Below are positions 8,765-18,039 of a stretch of DNA of 64,000 nucleotides, one piece after another. Each line of letters starts with the position of its first letter. Within the stretch, counting starts at the first letter, position 1. A program made the translations under genes and the position numbers. The stretch spans positions 1 through 64,000 of the forward strand of contig RAYQ01000001.1 of NCBI GenBank assembly GCA_003612395.1, read 5' to 3'. The stretch is from Parablautia intestinalis (GTDB lineage: Bacteria > Bacillota > Clostridia > Lachnospirales > Lachnospiraceae). A model generated the notes under the pieces. That model ran no database searches. It saw only the letters and a program-made list of their open reading frames with translations, and was not told the DNA's origin.

Positions 8765-10015
8765 CTACCTGTTCGTTTTTAACCTGCCTGTTTGCTTTTT
8801 TAGCTGTTCCATATTGGATTTCGAGTAAAAGAGCGAAAACTTTGTGCCAATCACCTCCGCAATCGCCTTACCGCCCGCCGCATTTGGATGCAGTCCGTCT
8901 CCCAAATGCAGGCCGTCCTTCATCAAATAGATATTCTCCGGTCTCCTTACTGCTTCATCCAAATCCACAAACCCGTCCGCCAAATCCTTGTGGGCGCGAA
9001 TCAACGCATTCAGCTCCTGCCTGATGCTTTCCGACTGCCCTGCTGCCTGTTTACTGTCATTTGCAAAAGGCATAACCGTACTGATATAGATCCTGCTGCC
9101 TTTCTTATGAGCCTTCTCTATCATGGACTTAAGTCCTTCAAAAATCATGGTCCCGGTGGGAACCTGTCCCTCCAGGCAAAAATCAATTCCATGCATACAG
9201 TCGTTTATCCCCTCCATTAAAAATACAATATCGGGAACCACATCCCCATACACATCTTCTACAAATCTGTCCTGTCCGGCCTTTCCAAAGCATCTTCCGC
9301 ACCCCGGCATATCTTTTACATAGCTGGCATCATACAAAACCCGGTTTCCCCCGATTCCGCAGTTGAGCAGCGCAAACTTCCCGGTATACCTTGCATAAAG
9401 AATATCCTGCAGGGCGTCAAAATAATAGGACATATGGGTGATGGAATCTCCAAAGCATGCCATCACTGTCACATCTTCCTTCGCCAGAACCTGTACGCCG
9501 CTTACGCCAAAAGCGCCGTTACAGATATGCTCGTCATAGGCAAAGAAAGGAAAGGTTTCCAGGGTTGATTTCCCTGACAAATCATCTTTCTCCGTCTGAT
9601 TTCCCTTAAAGAAGCTGCTCTGCCAGCCCCTCGCGCTCCAGGTCTGGCACAGGCTGTAAATCTCATGCTTCTCCTTAAGGTAAACAGACACCGCCAAATC
9701 TTCCTCCGCCTCTAAAAGAAGCGGAATACTGTCACTGTAAAATTCCTGTCCGATGGGCACCGCAATCTGTGTTTTCCCCTGGCAGGTCACCTTTACGGGT
9801 CCGGTTATCTTTCCGCTGTTTTTATTAATCTTTCCCACACAGACCTGCTCTAGCAACAGGGTATCTCTATTATACTTGTTTGTAAATTTAATTTTAACCG
9901 CGCTGCCGCTTACATTATTTTTAATACGGATTTTCTGTGTAATATCATCCGGCGCACCTATCAAAGTACCAAAATCAATCGGGACGTAGCCCCATATTTT
10001 CTTCCAATGTTCCAT
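8765..10015 (-). CDS. SGNH/GDSL-type hydrolase, likely carbohydrate acetylesterase
   Basis: A 416-residue two-domain protein. Residues 1-170 form a beta-rich ancillary domain. Residues 180-400 form an SGNH hydrolase with block I FGDSITHM (nucleophile Ser191), block II Gly in GIGGNRVLYD, block III MEGINDC, and block V DGLHPNAAG with the catalytic His. There is no signal peptide, so it acts in the cytosol. The architecture is typical of esterases that remove acetyl groups from plant-derived oligosaccharides. ATG 10015 is preceded by GGAGG at five bases. A longer reading from upstream Met/Val codons lacks such a site. It lies downstream of GH30 on the same strand, probably one operon. The end may be frameshifted, because a coherent tail (VVVKTMEELEAMEGE) continues in another frame to 8721. 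Confidence 0.87.
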   Translation of the reverse strand: MEHWKKIWGYVPIDFGTLIGAPDDITQKIRIKNNVSGSAVKIKFTNKYNRDTLLLEQVCVGKINKNSGKITGPVKVTCQGKTQIAVPIGQEFYSDSIPLLLEAEEDLAVSVYLKEKHEIYSLCQTWSARGWQSSFFKGNQTEKDDLSGKSTLETFPFFAYDEHICNGAFGVSGVQVLAKEDVTVMACFGDSITHMSYYFDALQDILYARYTGKFALLNCGIGGNRVLYDASYVKDMPGCGRCFGKAGQDRFVEDVYGDVVPDIVFLMEGINDCMHGIDFCLEGQVPTGTMIFEGLKSMIEKAHKKGSRIYISTVMPFANDSKQAAGQSESIRQELNALIRAHKDLADGFVDLDEAVRRPENIYLMKDGLHLGDGLHPNAAGGKAIAEVIGTKFSLFYSKSNMEQLKKQTGRLKTNR

Positions 10016-10052
10016 CTTTTCCTCCATTCCAAAGCGTTTTACGCTTAGGCGC

Positions 10053-10130
10053 ATCTTTTTGACATCTTAGAACTTTTCTTCACACTTTCAAACATGCCTC
10101 TTCGCGGTACAAACCATACATAAATCGAAT
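10053..10130 (-). repeat. Composite leader repeat upstream of the SGNH gene
   Basis: The plus strand reads TTTTTGACATCTTAGAACTT then TTCTTCACACTTTCAAACATGCC and CGCGGTACAAACCATAC. The first half matches 23701-23732 and 46523-46550. The second half matches (in reverse orientation) 41971-42017 and 26987-27022. It sits in the 5' leader of the minus-strand gene in the same orientation relative to that gene as the other copies. Confidence 0.75.
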
Positions 10131-10157
10131 TTCCTCTGCACGGGCCTGTGCATTTCA

Positions 10158-11675
10158 TTAACTACACAGCTCCGGCTGAATCATCACTGTGCTTAACGTC
10201 TCCCCCGGCAGCGTCATTTCACATAAATACCCCTGCATACGAAGCGCCACAGGCAGCCTGTTTTTTTGCCGGTTAACCATTACCAGCCCCACTGTTCCAT
10301 CCTGATTTTTTACGGCGGCGGCTTCCACATCATGCCCATACACGCTGATTCCCATGCGTCTGGCGCCGGGCAGGATGGTACGGGCAATCTGCCGGATATA
10401 CTCATAGCTGATCGTACGGGTATAGCTCCCATCTTCCTCTGCAATCATAGGGGCTGCGAAACCTCCCGGTACATGCCTTGGCCCTCCTGTGCGGTCCACA
10501 ATCATATTCCAGTCAATCCACCGGTTCATTCCATGATTAATATCTCCTATGATATCATGGGCATAATTTTGCGCATCCTGAAAATCCACTTCCCGGGGCG
10601 TCATTTTTAAAAACTCCTTCATCTGCCCCGGAAGCTCCTGCTGCTTATCCTTTGGCAAATCAAAAGCAAGCGCCTTACCCGGAATATGCAGTCCACAGCT
10701 CTCCGAATGCATGAGGAGCTTGTCCGGATACCTGCCCCGCAGTAGGGACAAAGCCTCAAAATGATCTCCCGTATACCAATGATAGGCAAAGCCCTCTATC
10801 ATATTTACGGCCTCTCCCGTCATCATTTCATCAATATGCTCTATCATTCTCTCTTTATTGTGATCCCAAATATAAAGACCAATTTTTTTCTCCAGCCCTG
10901 CTTCTTTCATAGCCGGATACAGATGGCTTACCAGAAATTCTCTTTCCTCATCTCCGCTCCAGACACAGCTGTCCCAGCTGGTGGCTGCATTTGCTTCATT
11001 CTGAATGGAAAGCATGGTCACATTCAACCCTTCCTCCAGATAGGCCTTCACAAATTTTACCAGATATTTTGCCCAGGAAGCATAGTACTTTGGTTTTAAT
11101 CGTCCTCCAAAGCAGCGGTTTGGTTTGGTCAGATCTGCGCTGCCATCCTTTCCCCCATAAACAGCAGCATCATTTTTCTTAATTTCCGGGGGCGTCTTCC
11201 ACTGCACAGGCGGTGACCAGGGGCTGAGTAGTACACAAACCGGCTCCTTGCACAGCTCCATTGCTTCCTTCACCACAGGAATAATATATTTTTTGTCCCG
11301 GCTGATAGAAAAGGTATGAAGCTCCGGATCCTCAAGAGGATTTTCCACTGCCTGGTATTCCTCCAGGGAATAATCACAGCTGTCGATATGAATTCTGATA
11401 AATCTGGCATTTATCCCGTCAGGGCCAAACCAGCACTTTAAAGCTTCCCGCCTTATATCAGGCGCCATTTGGGATAAAAGATAACAGGCCGTTTCCGTCA
11501 TGGCGCAGCCGAAGCCGTCTATTTCCTGGAAAAGATAATCCGGGTACAGGCCAACCACATTAGATTCTATCTGACGCTCCAACAATGCCTCCCTTTGCAC
11601 CTTTATCCTTTTTTCTTCCCAGGAAATGTCCCCCGTTTCTTTATTGTAATATGTTATTGTTTGCAGTGTTTTCAT
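10158..11675 (-). CDS. Glycoside hydrolase family 30 (glucosylceramidase-like)
   Basis: A 505-residue (beta/alpha)8 enzyme with the GH30 opening EIDGFGCAMTETACYLLSQ. The acid/base Glu227 lies in SIQNEANA and the nucleophile Glu324 in LLMHSESCG. A small beta domain closes the chain (residues 430-505). There is no signal peptide, so the substrate is imported or intracellular. Family members include glucosylceramidases, beta-1,6-glucanases and beta-xylosidase/fucosidase types, so the exact specificity is open. It is the first gene of a minus-strand pair with the SGNH esterase and is divergent from the YesM/YesN transporter operon, which likely brings in the substrate. The leader contains a dispersed repeat at 11690-11730. 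Confidence 0.88.
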   Translation of the reverse strand: MKTLQTITYYNKETGDISWEEKRIKVQREALLERQIESNVVGLYPDYLFQEIDGFGCAMTETACYLLSQMAPDIRREALKCWFGPDGINARFIRIHIDSCDYSLEEYQAVENPLEDPELHTFSISRDKKYIIPVVKEAMELCKEPVCVLLSPWSPPVQWKTPPEIKKNDAAVYGGKDGSADLTKPNRCFGGRLKPKYYASWAKYLVKFVKAYLEEGLNVTMLSIQNEANAATSWDSCVWSGDEEREFLVSHLYPAMKEAGLEKKIGLYIWDHNKERMIEHIDEMMTGEAVNMIEGFAYHWYTGDHFEALSLLRGRYPDKLLMHSESCGLHIPGKALAFDLPKDKQQELPGQMKEFLKMTPREVDFQDAQNYAHDIIGDINHGMNRWIDWNMIVDRTGGPRHVPGGFAAPMIAEEDGSYTRTISYEYIRQIARTILPGARRMGISVYGHDVEAAAVKNQDGTVGLVMVNRQKNRLPVALRMQGYLCEMTLPGETLSTVMIQPELCS

Positions 11676-11689
11676 ATTAGTCCTCCATT

Positions 11690-11730
11690 CTTGTCAGCAG
11701 CCCCTAAGTTGGACCGGAGCACAAATTTGT
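11690..11730. repeat. Dispersed CACAAATTT repeat in the GH30 leader
   Basis: TTGTCAGCAGCCCC, TTGGACCGGA and GCACAAATTTG share their order and spacing with copies at 7872 and 23741. The repeat begins immediately upstream of the GGAGG ribosome site of the GH30 gene. Confidence 0.7.
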
Positions 11731-11864
11731 ACATACCTGCCCGTTAATTCTATTATTATATATCAGCCTGTACTTTCAAAGCAATGCACGATTGTAATTC
11801 AAGCAAAAACAACTGGTGAAAACTCAAAAATGGCCGTTCCTGATTGACTTTTGATATTTTCTTT

Positions 11865-11877
11865 TAAGTGCTATAAT
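11865..11877 (+). promoter_or_regulatory. Extended -10 promoter element before the YesM-type kinase
   Basis: TGCTATAAT, an extended -10 with a perfect hexamer at 11872-11877, lies about 70 bases before the kinase start. Upstream TTGATA and TTGACT hexamers are not at ideal spacing (15 and 22 bases). The remainder of the 271-base divergent spacer holds the GH30 leader repeat and nothing else recognised. Confidence 0.55.
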
Positions 11878-11946
11878 TAAATAATTGAATACTTATTCTA
11901 AGCAGTATGGCAGAAATGGATTCAGAGGAAGAGGAGAAATAAGCGA

Positions 11947-13650
11947 ATGAAAAGCAGAACAAAAAATTTCCGGACACGTATTTTAAGCGTATTTTTAATA
12001 GGCTATTTTTTGATCATTTTTACATTGTTTATTTATTCTTCTTACTTGTCCAGGAATTATACCGAAGGATTAAGAAACAGCGGTAATGCAATGATGAATC
12101 TTTATGTTAATGAGCTGAATAATTTATTAGGCATCAGCAGCGATTACCTGAATGAAATTATTACCCTGAACACTGAAATGAAAATATTACAATCTATCAC
12201 AACAGAGGTTGTAAAATATGGAGCTGCGTATGAACTTATGAAATCCATGCGTACACAGCTGACTTTAGAAGAAGGTATTGCAGGCTTTATTATCCATTAT
12301 AACGACAGTTATTACCACATTTTTCAAGAATCTATGTCATTTGATACAAAAAAGGAAATTAATGCCTTTCTGACGGACAGAATAGAAAAAAATACTGTAA
12401 CCAGAGAATGGGTAGTGATAGAAGGATCAGAAAAGCCGTTTCTTGCTTTGACTTACGGCGGCAATGGCACCTATATTACAATTGTGATCGATTTCGAATC
12501 CGTGACTTCGGAAGTCGTTAATAAATATGCCTCCAGTAAGACAGAAATTGTATTTCAGAATAGTGACAGGATTCTGCAGTATTCTCCAATAGCCAAAATA
12601 CTTGCTCAGGAACAGGGAAGTACCCTTTTAGTCAATATAGGCGAAACAGTAATCCAAAACAAATATATCTTATTTTCCAATAGTATTGCCAATACAACAC
12701 TTACAATGAATGTGCTTATTCCAAATGAGAATATATTTACTTCTCAGGCAGCACAGCTTTATATTTTGGCAATTTTGATGCTGGCAGTAATATGTGCAAT
12801 CGTCAGTGTTTTTTACCTTTATGGTGAGTTTATTACACCTATACAAAGTATGATACAAACTATGCAGAATATCTCTGCCGGACAGATTACGGCTGAAATG
12901 TCCATAGAGTATAATGTTGAAGAATTCAGACAAACTGCCAGTATATTTAATGCTATGATGAAGCAGATTCGAGAGTTAAAAATTCAGTCTTATGAGAAAG
13001 AAATCCGTGAGCAAAAAGCACGGCTGCAATATTTACAGCTTCAGATCAGGCCGCATTTTTTTCTAAATTGCCTGAAAACATTATACGCTTTATCACAGCA
13101 GAAAAAAAACCGCGAGCTGGAAGACGTTATTATGGATACCTCGAAGTTTTTCCGCTATATTTTCCGGGATACATTTACACCGGTAACAGTACAGGAAGAG
13201 CTTGATTTTACGCAGGAATATTTAAATATTCAAAAAAACCGCGCGGGAATTTCAATTAACTGCGATATATCGACCAGCGATGAAGTATTGGAAGCATTGC
13301 TTCTTCCGCTGACAATTCAGACATTTGTAGAAAATTCGGTTAAATATGCTGTGACTGGCGGAAACCTGCAAATTCGGATTGTTCTTAAAATTTTAGCTGG
13401 TGAAGATATATCTTATTTGGATTTGACCGTATCTGATAATGGGCAGGGTTATGCGGATGAATGGCTAAAAAGTATGAATGAACCGGACTATTATATGGAG
13501 GATGGACAGCATGTAGGGGTTCTTAACTTAAAGCAACGGCTTTTTCTACATTATGGTGAAACGGCAGAACTTGCTGTACGCAATCATAATGGCGCTGTCA
13601 GCGAAGTGATTATGCCATTAACAAAGAAAACTTGTTTTCCTGAAAAATAA
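11947..13650 (+). CDS. YesM-type sensor histidine kinase
   Basis: A 567-residue kinase of the HisKA_7TM-unrelated LytS/YesM class. It has an N-terminal helix, an external sensor of about 240 residues, a second helix near residue 275, a HAMP segment, and the His_kinase motif LQLQIRPHFFLNCLKTLYA (phosphoacceptor His370), followed by an HATPase domain with SVKYA in the N box and DNGQGY. This class pairs with AraC-type response regulators that control sugar ABC operons in response to external oligosaccharides. Here the partner starts 36 bases downstream and the importer follows. GAGGAG lies about ten bases before the ATG. Confidence 0.94.
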   Translation: MKSRTKNFRTRILSVFLIGYFLIIFTLFIYSSYLSRNYTEGLRNSGNAMMNLYVNELNNLLGISSDYLNEIITLNTEMKILQSITTEVVKYGAAYELMKSMRTQLTLEEGIAGFIIHYNDSYYHIFQESMSFDTKKEINAFLTDRIEKNTVTREWVVIEGSEKPFLALTYGGNGTYITIVIDFESVTSEVVNKYASSKTEIVFQNSDRILQYSPIAKILAQEQGSTLLVNIGETVIQNKYILFSNSIANTTLTMNVLIPNENIFTSQAAQLYILAILMLAVICAIVSVFYLYGEFITPIQSMIQTMQNISAGQITAEMSIEYNVEEFRQTASIFNAMMKQIRELKIQSYEKEIREQKARLQYLQLQIRPHFFLNCLKTLYALSQQKKNRELEDVIMDTSKFFRYIFRDTFTPVTVQEELDFTQEYLNIQKNRAGISINCDISTSDEVLEALLLPLTIQTFVENSVKYAVTGGNLQIRIVLKILAGEDISYLDLTVSDNGQGYADEWLKSMNEPDYYMEDGQHVGVLNLKQRLFLHYGETAELAVRNHNGAVSEVIMPLTKKTCFPEK

Positions 13651-13686
13651 TTTTTCCAAAAATATGCGATTTAAAAGGAGCGGATG

Positions 13687-15288
13687 ATGAACGTATTGGT
13701 AGTGGATGATCAAAAAGAAGTAGTATCTGGTCTTATAAACGGGCTTCATTGGAAAGACCTGAAAATAGATGGTGTTTACCATGCTTACTGCCCAGAAGAA
13801 GCACGCCATATATTTTTGACGGAACAAATCGAAATCCTTTTATGTGACATTGAAATGCCTGGGGAAAATGGATTGTCTTTGTTCCGATGGGTAGTAAAAA
13901 ATTTTCCGCAAACAGAATGCATTTTTTTAACTTCCCATGCGGAATTTAGTTATGCGAAAGAAGCAATCTCATTGGGAAGCTTTGACTATATTTTACAGCC
14001 TGCCCGTTATGAAGAAATAGAAGCTTCCATATGCCGGGTCAGAAAGAAGTTGTTAAAAAAGAACAGCAGTCAAAAATTAGAAAAGATTGCCAGAGATAAA
14101 AAGGAGCTTACAGACGGACTTGCAAGCAGCTATCTTATCGACTTATTATACTATGAGAGTAAATCAGAAGAAAATTTAAGTAAAATTTTTTCTTTAAAGT
14201 TAAAAAAGCAGTATCATAAACTTGCATTCTGTATAGCTTTGCAACAGATTGTTCACTGGAAGCTGGATTGTACAGAGTGGGAAGGAGGATTACTGCACCG
14301 CAGTATTGAAAATATTTTATCGGAAATTTTTGAACAGCTTGGTATTGAAGCCGTACTGCTTCGATATAATCGGCAGCACCTTGTATTATTGCTGTGCATA
14401 GATACTCAGGAAGTCACTGTTAATCTGAGGGGTTTGTGTCAGATAGGGTTACAGCAATATCATCAATTTGAAGAAAAATATATGGATTTCAGTTCGGCCA
14501 TTTACCTTGGTGATGTTATAAAAAAAGAGATGTTTCCAGCGGAATTCCAATTATTAAGCGAGATGGCCCAACAAAATGTAATGGCAAGAAGTGAGATTTT
14601 TATAAAAAGCCAGGAACAGACAATGCATGGCTTAAATAAACTGCACCTCTTTCATATGGAGCGGTGGGCTGAGCAGCTGGAACAGGGAAACGGTGAGCTT
14701 ATTGTAAAAGAAATCAACAGTTACTTTGACAAAGCAGGCCGGTCATTAGGCAAAGATCTGGTAGTGTTAAAAGAATTACACTGTGGTTTTACCAGTGCAT
14801 TGGTCAGCATAATGCAGCATCAGAATTTCCAATACAGGCAGATTTTTAATCAGGCATATTCTCTGGAGCGTTACATGGAAGCTCATGATACATACGAGCA
14901 CTTCATGGAAGCAATAGAATATGTCCTTCAATCCCTTTCCTTCCATAAACTGATGCCGGCCAGGCAGGATCAGATTAATATTGCTATTCATTATATACAG
15001 GAAAATCCTGAGAAGAAACTAACCAGAGAAAATGTAGCGGAATACGTACATTTAAATGAAGATTATTTTTCACGTCTATTTAAAGAAAGAACCGGCTATA
15101 CAGTTAAGGATTATATCACCAAAGAGAAGATAAAACTGGCAAAGGAACTGCTTGCCACAACGAATTTGTCTATCAGCATTATCTCGTTAAAAACAGGTTT
15201 TGGAAATTTTTCACACTTTTCAAGAACATTTAAAAAGCATGAGGGCATTACGCCTAATGAGTATCGTGACAGGGAAAAAAAATTGTAA
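13687..15288 (+). CDS. YesN-type AraC-family response regulator
   Basis: The protein has 533 residues: an N-terminal receiver with Asp54 (LLCDIEMPGENG), a middle linker domain of about 270 residues, and two AraC helix-turn-helix motifs at the C terminus (ENVAEYVHLNEDYFSRLFKE and ISIISLKTGFGNFSHFSRTFKK). The conserved receiver Lys is replaced by Gln104 (DYILQPARYEE), a variant of the usual KP motif known in YesN-like proteins. Of two adjacent ATGs, the second (13687) is better spaced from AAAGGAG. It should activate the downstream lipoprotein and permease genes after phosphorylation by the preceding kinase. Confidence 0.93.
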   Translation: MNVLVVDDQKEVVSGLINGLHWKDLKIDGVYHAYCPEEARHIFLTEQIEILLCDIEMPGENGLSLFRWVVKNFPQTECIFLTSHAEFSYAKEAISLGSFDYILQPARYEEIEASICRVRKKLLKKNSSQKLEKIARDKKELTDGLASSYLIDLLYYESKSEENLSKIFSLKLKKQYHKLAFCIALQQIVHWKLDCTEWEGGLLHRSIENILSEIFEQLGIEAVLLRYNRQHLVLLLCIDTQEVTVNLRGLCQIGLQQYHQFEEKYMDFSSAIYLGDVIKKEMFPAEFQLLSEMAQQNVMARSEIFIKSQEQTMHGLNKLHLFHMERWAEQLEQGNGELIVKEINSYFDKAGRSLGKDLVVLKELHCGFTSALVSIMQHQNFQYRQIFNQAYSLERYMEAHDTYEHFMEAIEYVLQSLSFHKLMPARQDQINIAIHYIQENPEKKLTRENVAEYVHLNEDYFSRLFKERTGYTVKDYITKEKIKLAKELLATTNLSISIISLKTGFGNFSHFSRTFKKHEGITPNEYRDREKKL

Positions 15289-15354
15289 AAAAAGTCATCA
15301 TCAGAACAATAGAAGTCTTATTTAGAACAGCATTATGAATAAAAGTTCTTATAT

Positions 15355-15393
15355 AATATGGTTATTGAATCGGATAGATTCGGTAACCATATT
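15355..15393 (+). promoter_or_regulatory. 17-bp stem-loop directly upstream of the lipoprotein gene
   Basis: AATATGGTTATTGAATC pairs with GATTCGGTAACCATATT around the loop GGATA. Two positions are G-U pairs in RNA and the rest are Watson-Crick. It ends 12 bases before AGGAGG. It could be a regulator site (DNA dyad), an mRNA 5' stabiliser or a translational control hairpin. There is no T tract, so it is not a terminator. Confidence 0.7.
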
Positions 15394-15412
15394 TTATAAA
15401 AGGAGGAAAGTT

Positions 15413-16990
15413 ATGAGGACACGTTTAAAAAAATTGATTGCGCTATTTGGAGCAGTGACATTGACAGCCAGTCTGTTATTAACCGGATGTGGAAGTTCCA
15501 AAGATAAGGATTCAGCAAGCGCAGGAGGCGCTTCCAATTCTTCTGTTGTCAATAATGATACTGCCGGAAATGAAGATGGCGCGCAGGGAAACAGCAGTGT
15601 AAACATGGAGGATCTGCCGGTAATAAAGATGGCTACTATGACAGGAGCAAATTACGATGATTCCGATGCGGTTGAGGCAGAAATTAACAAAATTCTTGCA
15701 CAGAAAGTTGGCGCAACCTTAGATATAACCTGGAGTGGAATGGGGACATATTCGCAACAGGTAAATCTGATGCTGACAGGCGATGGAGAAGTTGATATTG
15801 TCATGTTAAGCGGTGTCCCACTTGCAACTTATGCCGGAAATGGTATGCTCCTTGACCTAAGTGATTATTATGCTCAGGATCCGGATCCGTTTTTGGAATG
15901 GCTGGACGTATCATATATTGATTCCTGTCGTGTGAATGGACAATTGTATGCAATTCCGGAGGTTATTAATTTCTCCAATGAGATTCTTGTACATGCAAAT
16001 AAGGCAATGGTTGATGACATGGGTATTGAGATAGATGACAGTAAGATCTGGACAATGGATGAAATTCATGATTTGGTAAAAAAGGCAATGGAAACTTATC
16101 CTGATATTTATGGTATTGTTCCACAGACCGGCTCTCAGTTTCTGGCACAAATTAATTATGATAATCTGGGTGATACCTCCTTCGTAGGTGTTATAGAAGA
16201 TCATGGTAATACCGGTAAAGTTATCAGTGTAACGGAGTGTGAAGAATACATTGAATTCTCCAAAACAATGCGTAAATGGTATCAGGAAGGTTTAATCATG
16301 CAGGATTGTATGAGCAATACAGAGTCCTGGTCCTCTATGATTCCAGCAGGCAAAGCATTCTGTGCATTTGATGCAGGAGCATATCCTGATAATGGTTCCA
16401 CAGATGATACAACATATTATAATTTAACGATTTATCCCAACTGGTCGGCAGCGAACTGTGCAGTACGTCTTGATTATGGTATTGCCGCCAATTCAAAGAA
16501 TCCCGATTTAGCCTTTGCGGTCCTGAAGGAACTTTACACCAACGCAGATATCTGTAACTTACTGATGTATGGTATTGAAGGCACTCATTATCAGGTTACT
16601 GATGGAGGTAAAGCTGCTCCCGCAGAAGGAGTTTCTCTTGAAAATTCCGGCTATAGCTGTGGTTTTATAAATGGATGGGTGCTTCCAAATATGTTGAATG
16701 CCTATCCAAGTTATACATCGGCTGATGAGTTTTCGGAACTTTTACGTAACTATGATGCAAACGCAATCAAATCCGGCGCTTTAGGCTGTGTTTTTGACAG
16801 TACCAATGTAACCAACGAGTATACTGCCTGTGTAAATGTATTTGAAAAATACTATTTTGCTATCATGAGTGGATCTATGGATACTGAAAGTACCCTTGAA
16901 ACTTTTAGGGCTGAATTGAAAGCAGCCGGTGAGGATGTGGTAATTGCTGAAAAGCAGGCACAGCTTGATGCATTTCTGGCAAACAAATAG
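15413..16990 (+). CDS. ABC sugar-binding lipoprotein, LplA-like (CUT1)
   Basis: A 525-residue extracellular solute-binding lipoprotein. The N-terminal signal ends in a lipobox (ASLLLTGC), followed by a Ser/Ala/Gly/Asp-rich tether. Mature features match the large LplA/YtcQ-type binding proteins that work with LplB/LplC permeases, including a C-terminal tail (AELKAAGEDVVIAEKQAQLDAF) like the DUF3502 region of that group. The start at 15413 follows AGGAGG at six bases. An upstream in-frame ATG at 15335 lies before the regulatory stem-loop and is rejected. It captures oligosaccharides at the cell surface and passes them to the two permeases downstream. Confidence 0.93.
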   Translation: MRTRLKKLIALFGAVTLTASLLLTGCGSSKDKDSASAGGASNSSVVNNDTAGNEDGAQGNSSVNMEDLPVIKMATMTGANYDDSDAVEAEINKILAQKVGATLDITWSGMGTYSQQVNLMLTGDGEVDIVMLSGVPLATYAGNGMLLDLSDYYAQDPDPFLEWLDVSYIDSCRVNGQLYAIPEVINFSNEILVHANKAMVDDMGIEIDDSKIWTMDEIHDLVKKAMETYPDIYGIVPQTGSQFLAQINYDNLGDTSFVGVIEDHGNTGKVISVTECEEYIEFSKTMRKWYQEGLIMQDCMSNTESWSSMIPAGKAFCAFDAGAYPDNGSTDDTTYYNLTIYPNWSAANCAVRLDYGIAANSKNPDLAFAVLKELYTNADICNLLMYGIEGTHYQVTDGGKAAPAEGVSLENSGYSCGFINGWVLPNMLNAYPSYTSADEFSELLRNYDANAIKSGALGCVFDSTNVTNEYTACVNVFEKYYFAIMSGSMDTESTLETFRAELKAAGEDVVIAEKQAQLDAFLANK

Positions 16991-17023
16991 CAAACCGGTA
17001 ATTTCAACCTGACTGTGACTCTG

Positions 17024-17064
17024 ACAGCCGTCCGGGCAGCAGAATATGCAGCCCGGATAGCTGT
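17024..17064 (+). promoter_or_regulatory. Intercistronic hairpin between lipoprotein and permease
   Basis: ACAGC-(2)-TCCGGGC pairs with GCCCGGA-(2)-GCTGT around a 13-base loop. There is no T tract. Such hairpins protect or attenuate, giving more binding protein than permease. Equivalent structures occur at 37813 and 62362. Confidence 0.65.
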
Positions 17065-17091
17065 ATGATTAAGAAAAGGAGATATTCAGCT

Positions 17092-18015
17092 ATGAAGACA
17101 AAGAAAAAAAAGGTCAGATGGAGAAGGTATATGCCATTGTATTTGATGATGATGCCGGGAATGATTTATTTAATTGTCAACAATTATATGCCTATGTCGG
17201 GTTTGATTCTGGCTTTCAAGCGGTTTAACTATTCTCTTGGCATGTGGAAAAGCCCTTGGGTAGGACTGTCAAATTTTACTTATTTATTTACTGGAAATGA
17301 TGCTTTTCAGATTATTCGAAATACCATTTGTTATAATCTGGTTTTTATTGTACTTGGTACAATTCTGGCAATAACAGTGGCAATTCTTTTAAATGATGTA
17401 ACAAATGTGAAAGCAAAGAAAACCTACCAGACATTGATTTTGATACCATACCTGATTTCAATCGTGATCGTATCCTATATCGTATTTGCTTTTCTCTCCC
17501 AAGACAGTGGTTTTGTAAATAATACGCTTTTAAAGGCACTGGGAAAAGACAGCATATCCTGGTATACATCTCCCCGGTATTGGCCTGTTATTTTAACATT
17601 TGTGTACTTGTGGAAAAGCTTTGGATACAACTCTATTATTTATTATGCCACAATAATTGGCATTGATGAAACCTATTATGAGGCTGCCAGAATTGACGGA
17701 GCAACCCGCTGGCAACAGGTATGGTATATTACCCTGCAGTGTTTAAAGCCGACCATTATCACTTTGACGTTACTATCTGTCGGACGTATTTTCTATTCCG
17801 ACTTTGGTTTGTTTTATCAGGTGCCAATGGACTCCGGCCCGCTTTTAAATGCAACGAATACAATCGATACATACGTATACCGTGCTCTTTTAACGCTCAA
17901 TGACGTAGGCCGTTCCTCTGCAGCCGGTTTTATGCAATCTATTATGGGTTTTATTGTGGTATTCTCAGCAAATCTGCTGGTCAACAAAATTGACAAAGAA
18001 AATGCTCTGTTCTAA
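17092..18015 (+). CDS. CUT1 sugar ABC permease, LplB type
   Basis: A 307-residue inner-membrane subunit with six predicted helices and the EAA loop EAARIDGATRWQQVWYITL that docks the ATPase. The opening (YLMMMPGMIYLIVNNYMPMSG) is typical of LplB-type permeases. AGGAG lies ten bases before ATG 17092. The frame also opens at 17065, inside the intercistronic hairpin, which is less likely. It pairs with the permease that begins 25 bases downstream. No ATPase is encoded in the locus, so a shared MsmX-like ATPase is expected. Confidence 0.94.
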   Translation: MKTKKKKVRWRRYMPLYLMMMPGMIYLIVNNYMPMSGLILAFKRFNYSLGMWKSPWVGLSNFTYLFTGNDAFQIIRNTICYNLVFIVLGTILAITVAILLNDVTNVKAKKTYQTLILIPYLISIVIVSYIVFAFLSQDSGFVNNTLLKALGKDSISWYTSPRYWPVILTFVYLWKSFGYNSIIYYATIIGIDETYYEAARIDGATRWQQVWYITLQCLKPTIITLTLLSVGRIFYSDFGLFYQVPMDSGPLLNATNTIDTYVYRALLTLNDVGRSSAAGFMQSIMGFIVVFSANLLVNKIDKENALF

Positions 18016-18039
18016 AAAGGGCTGAAAGGAAGATTAAAT

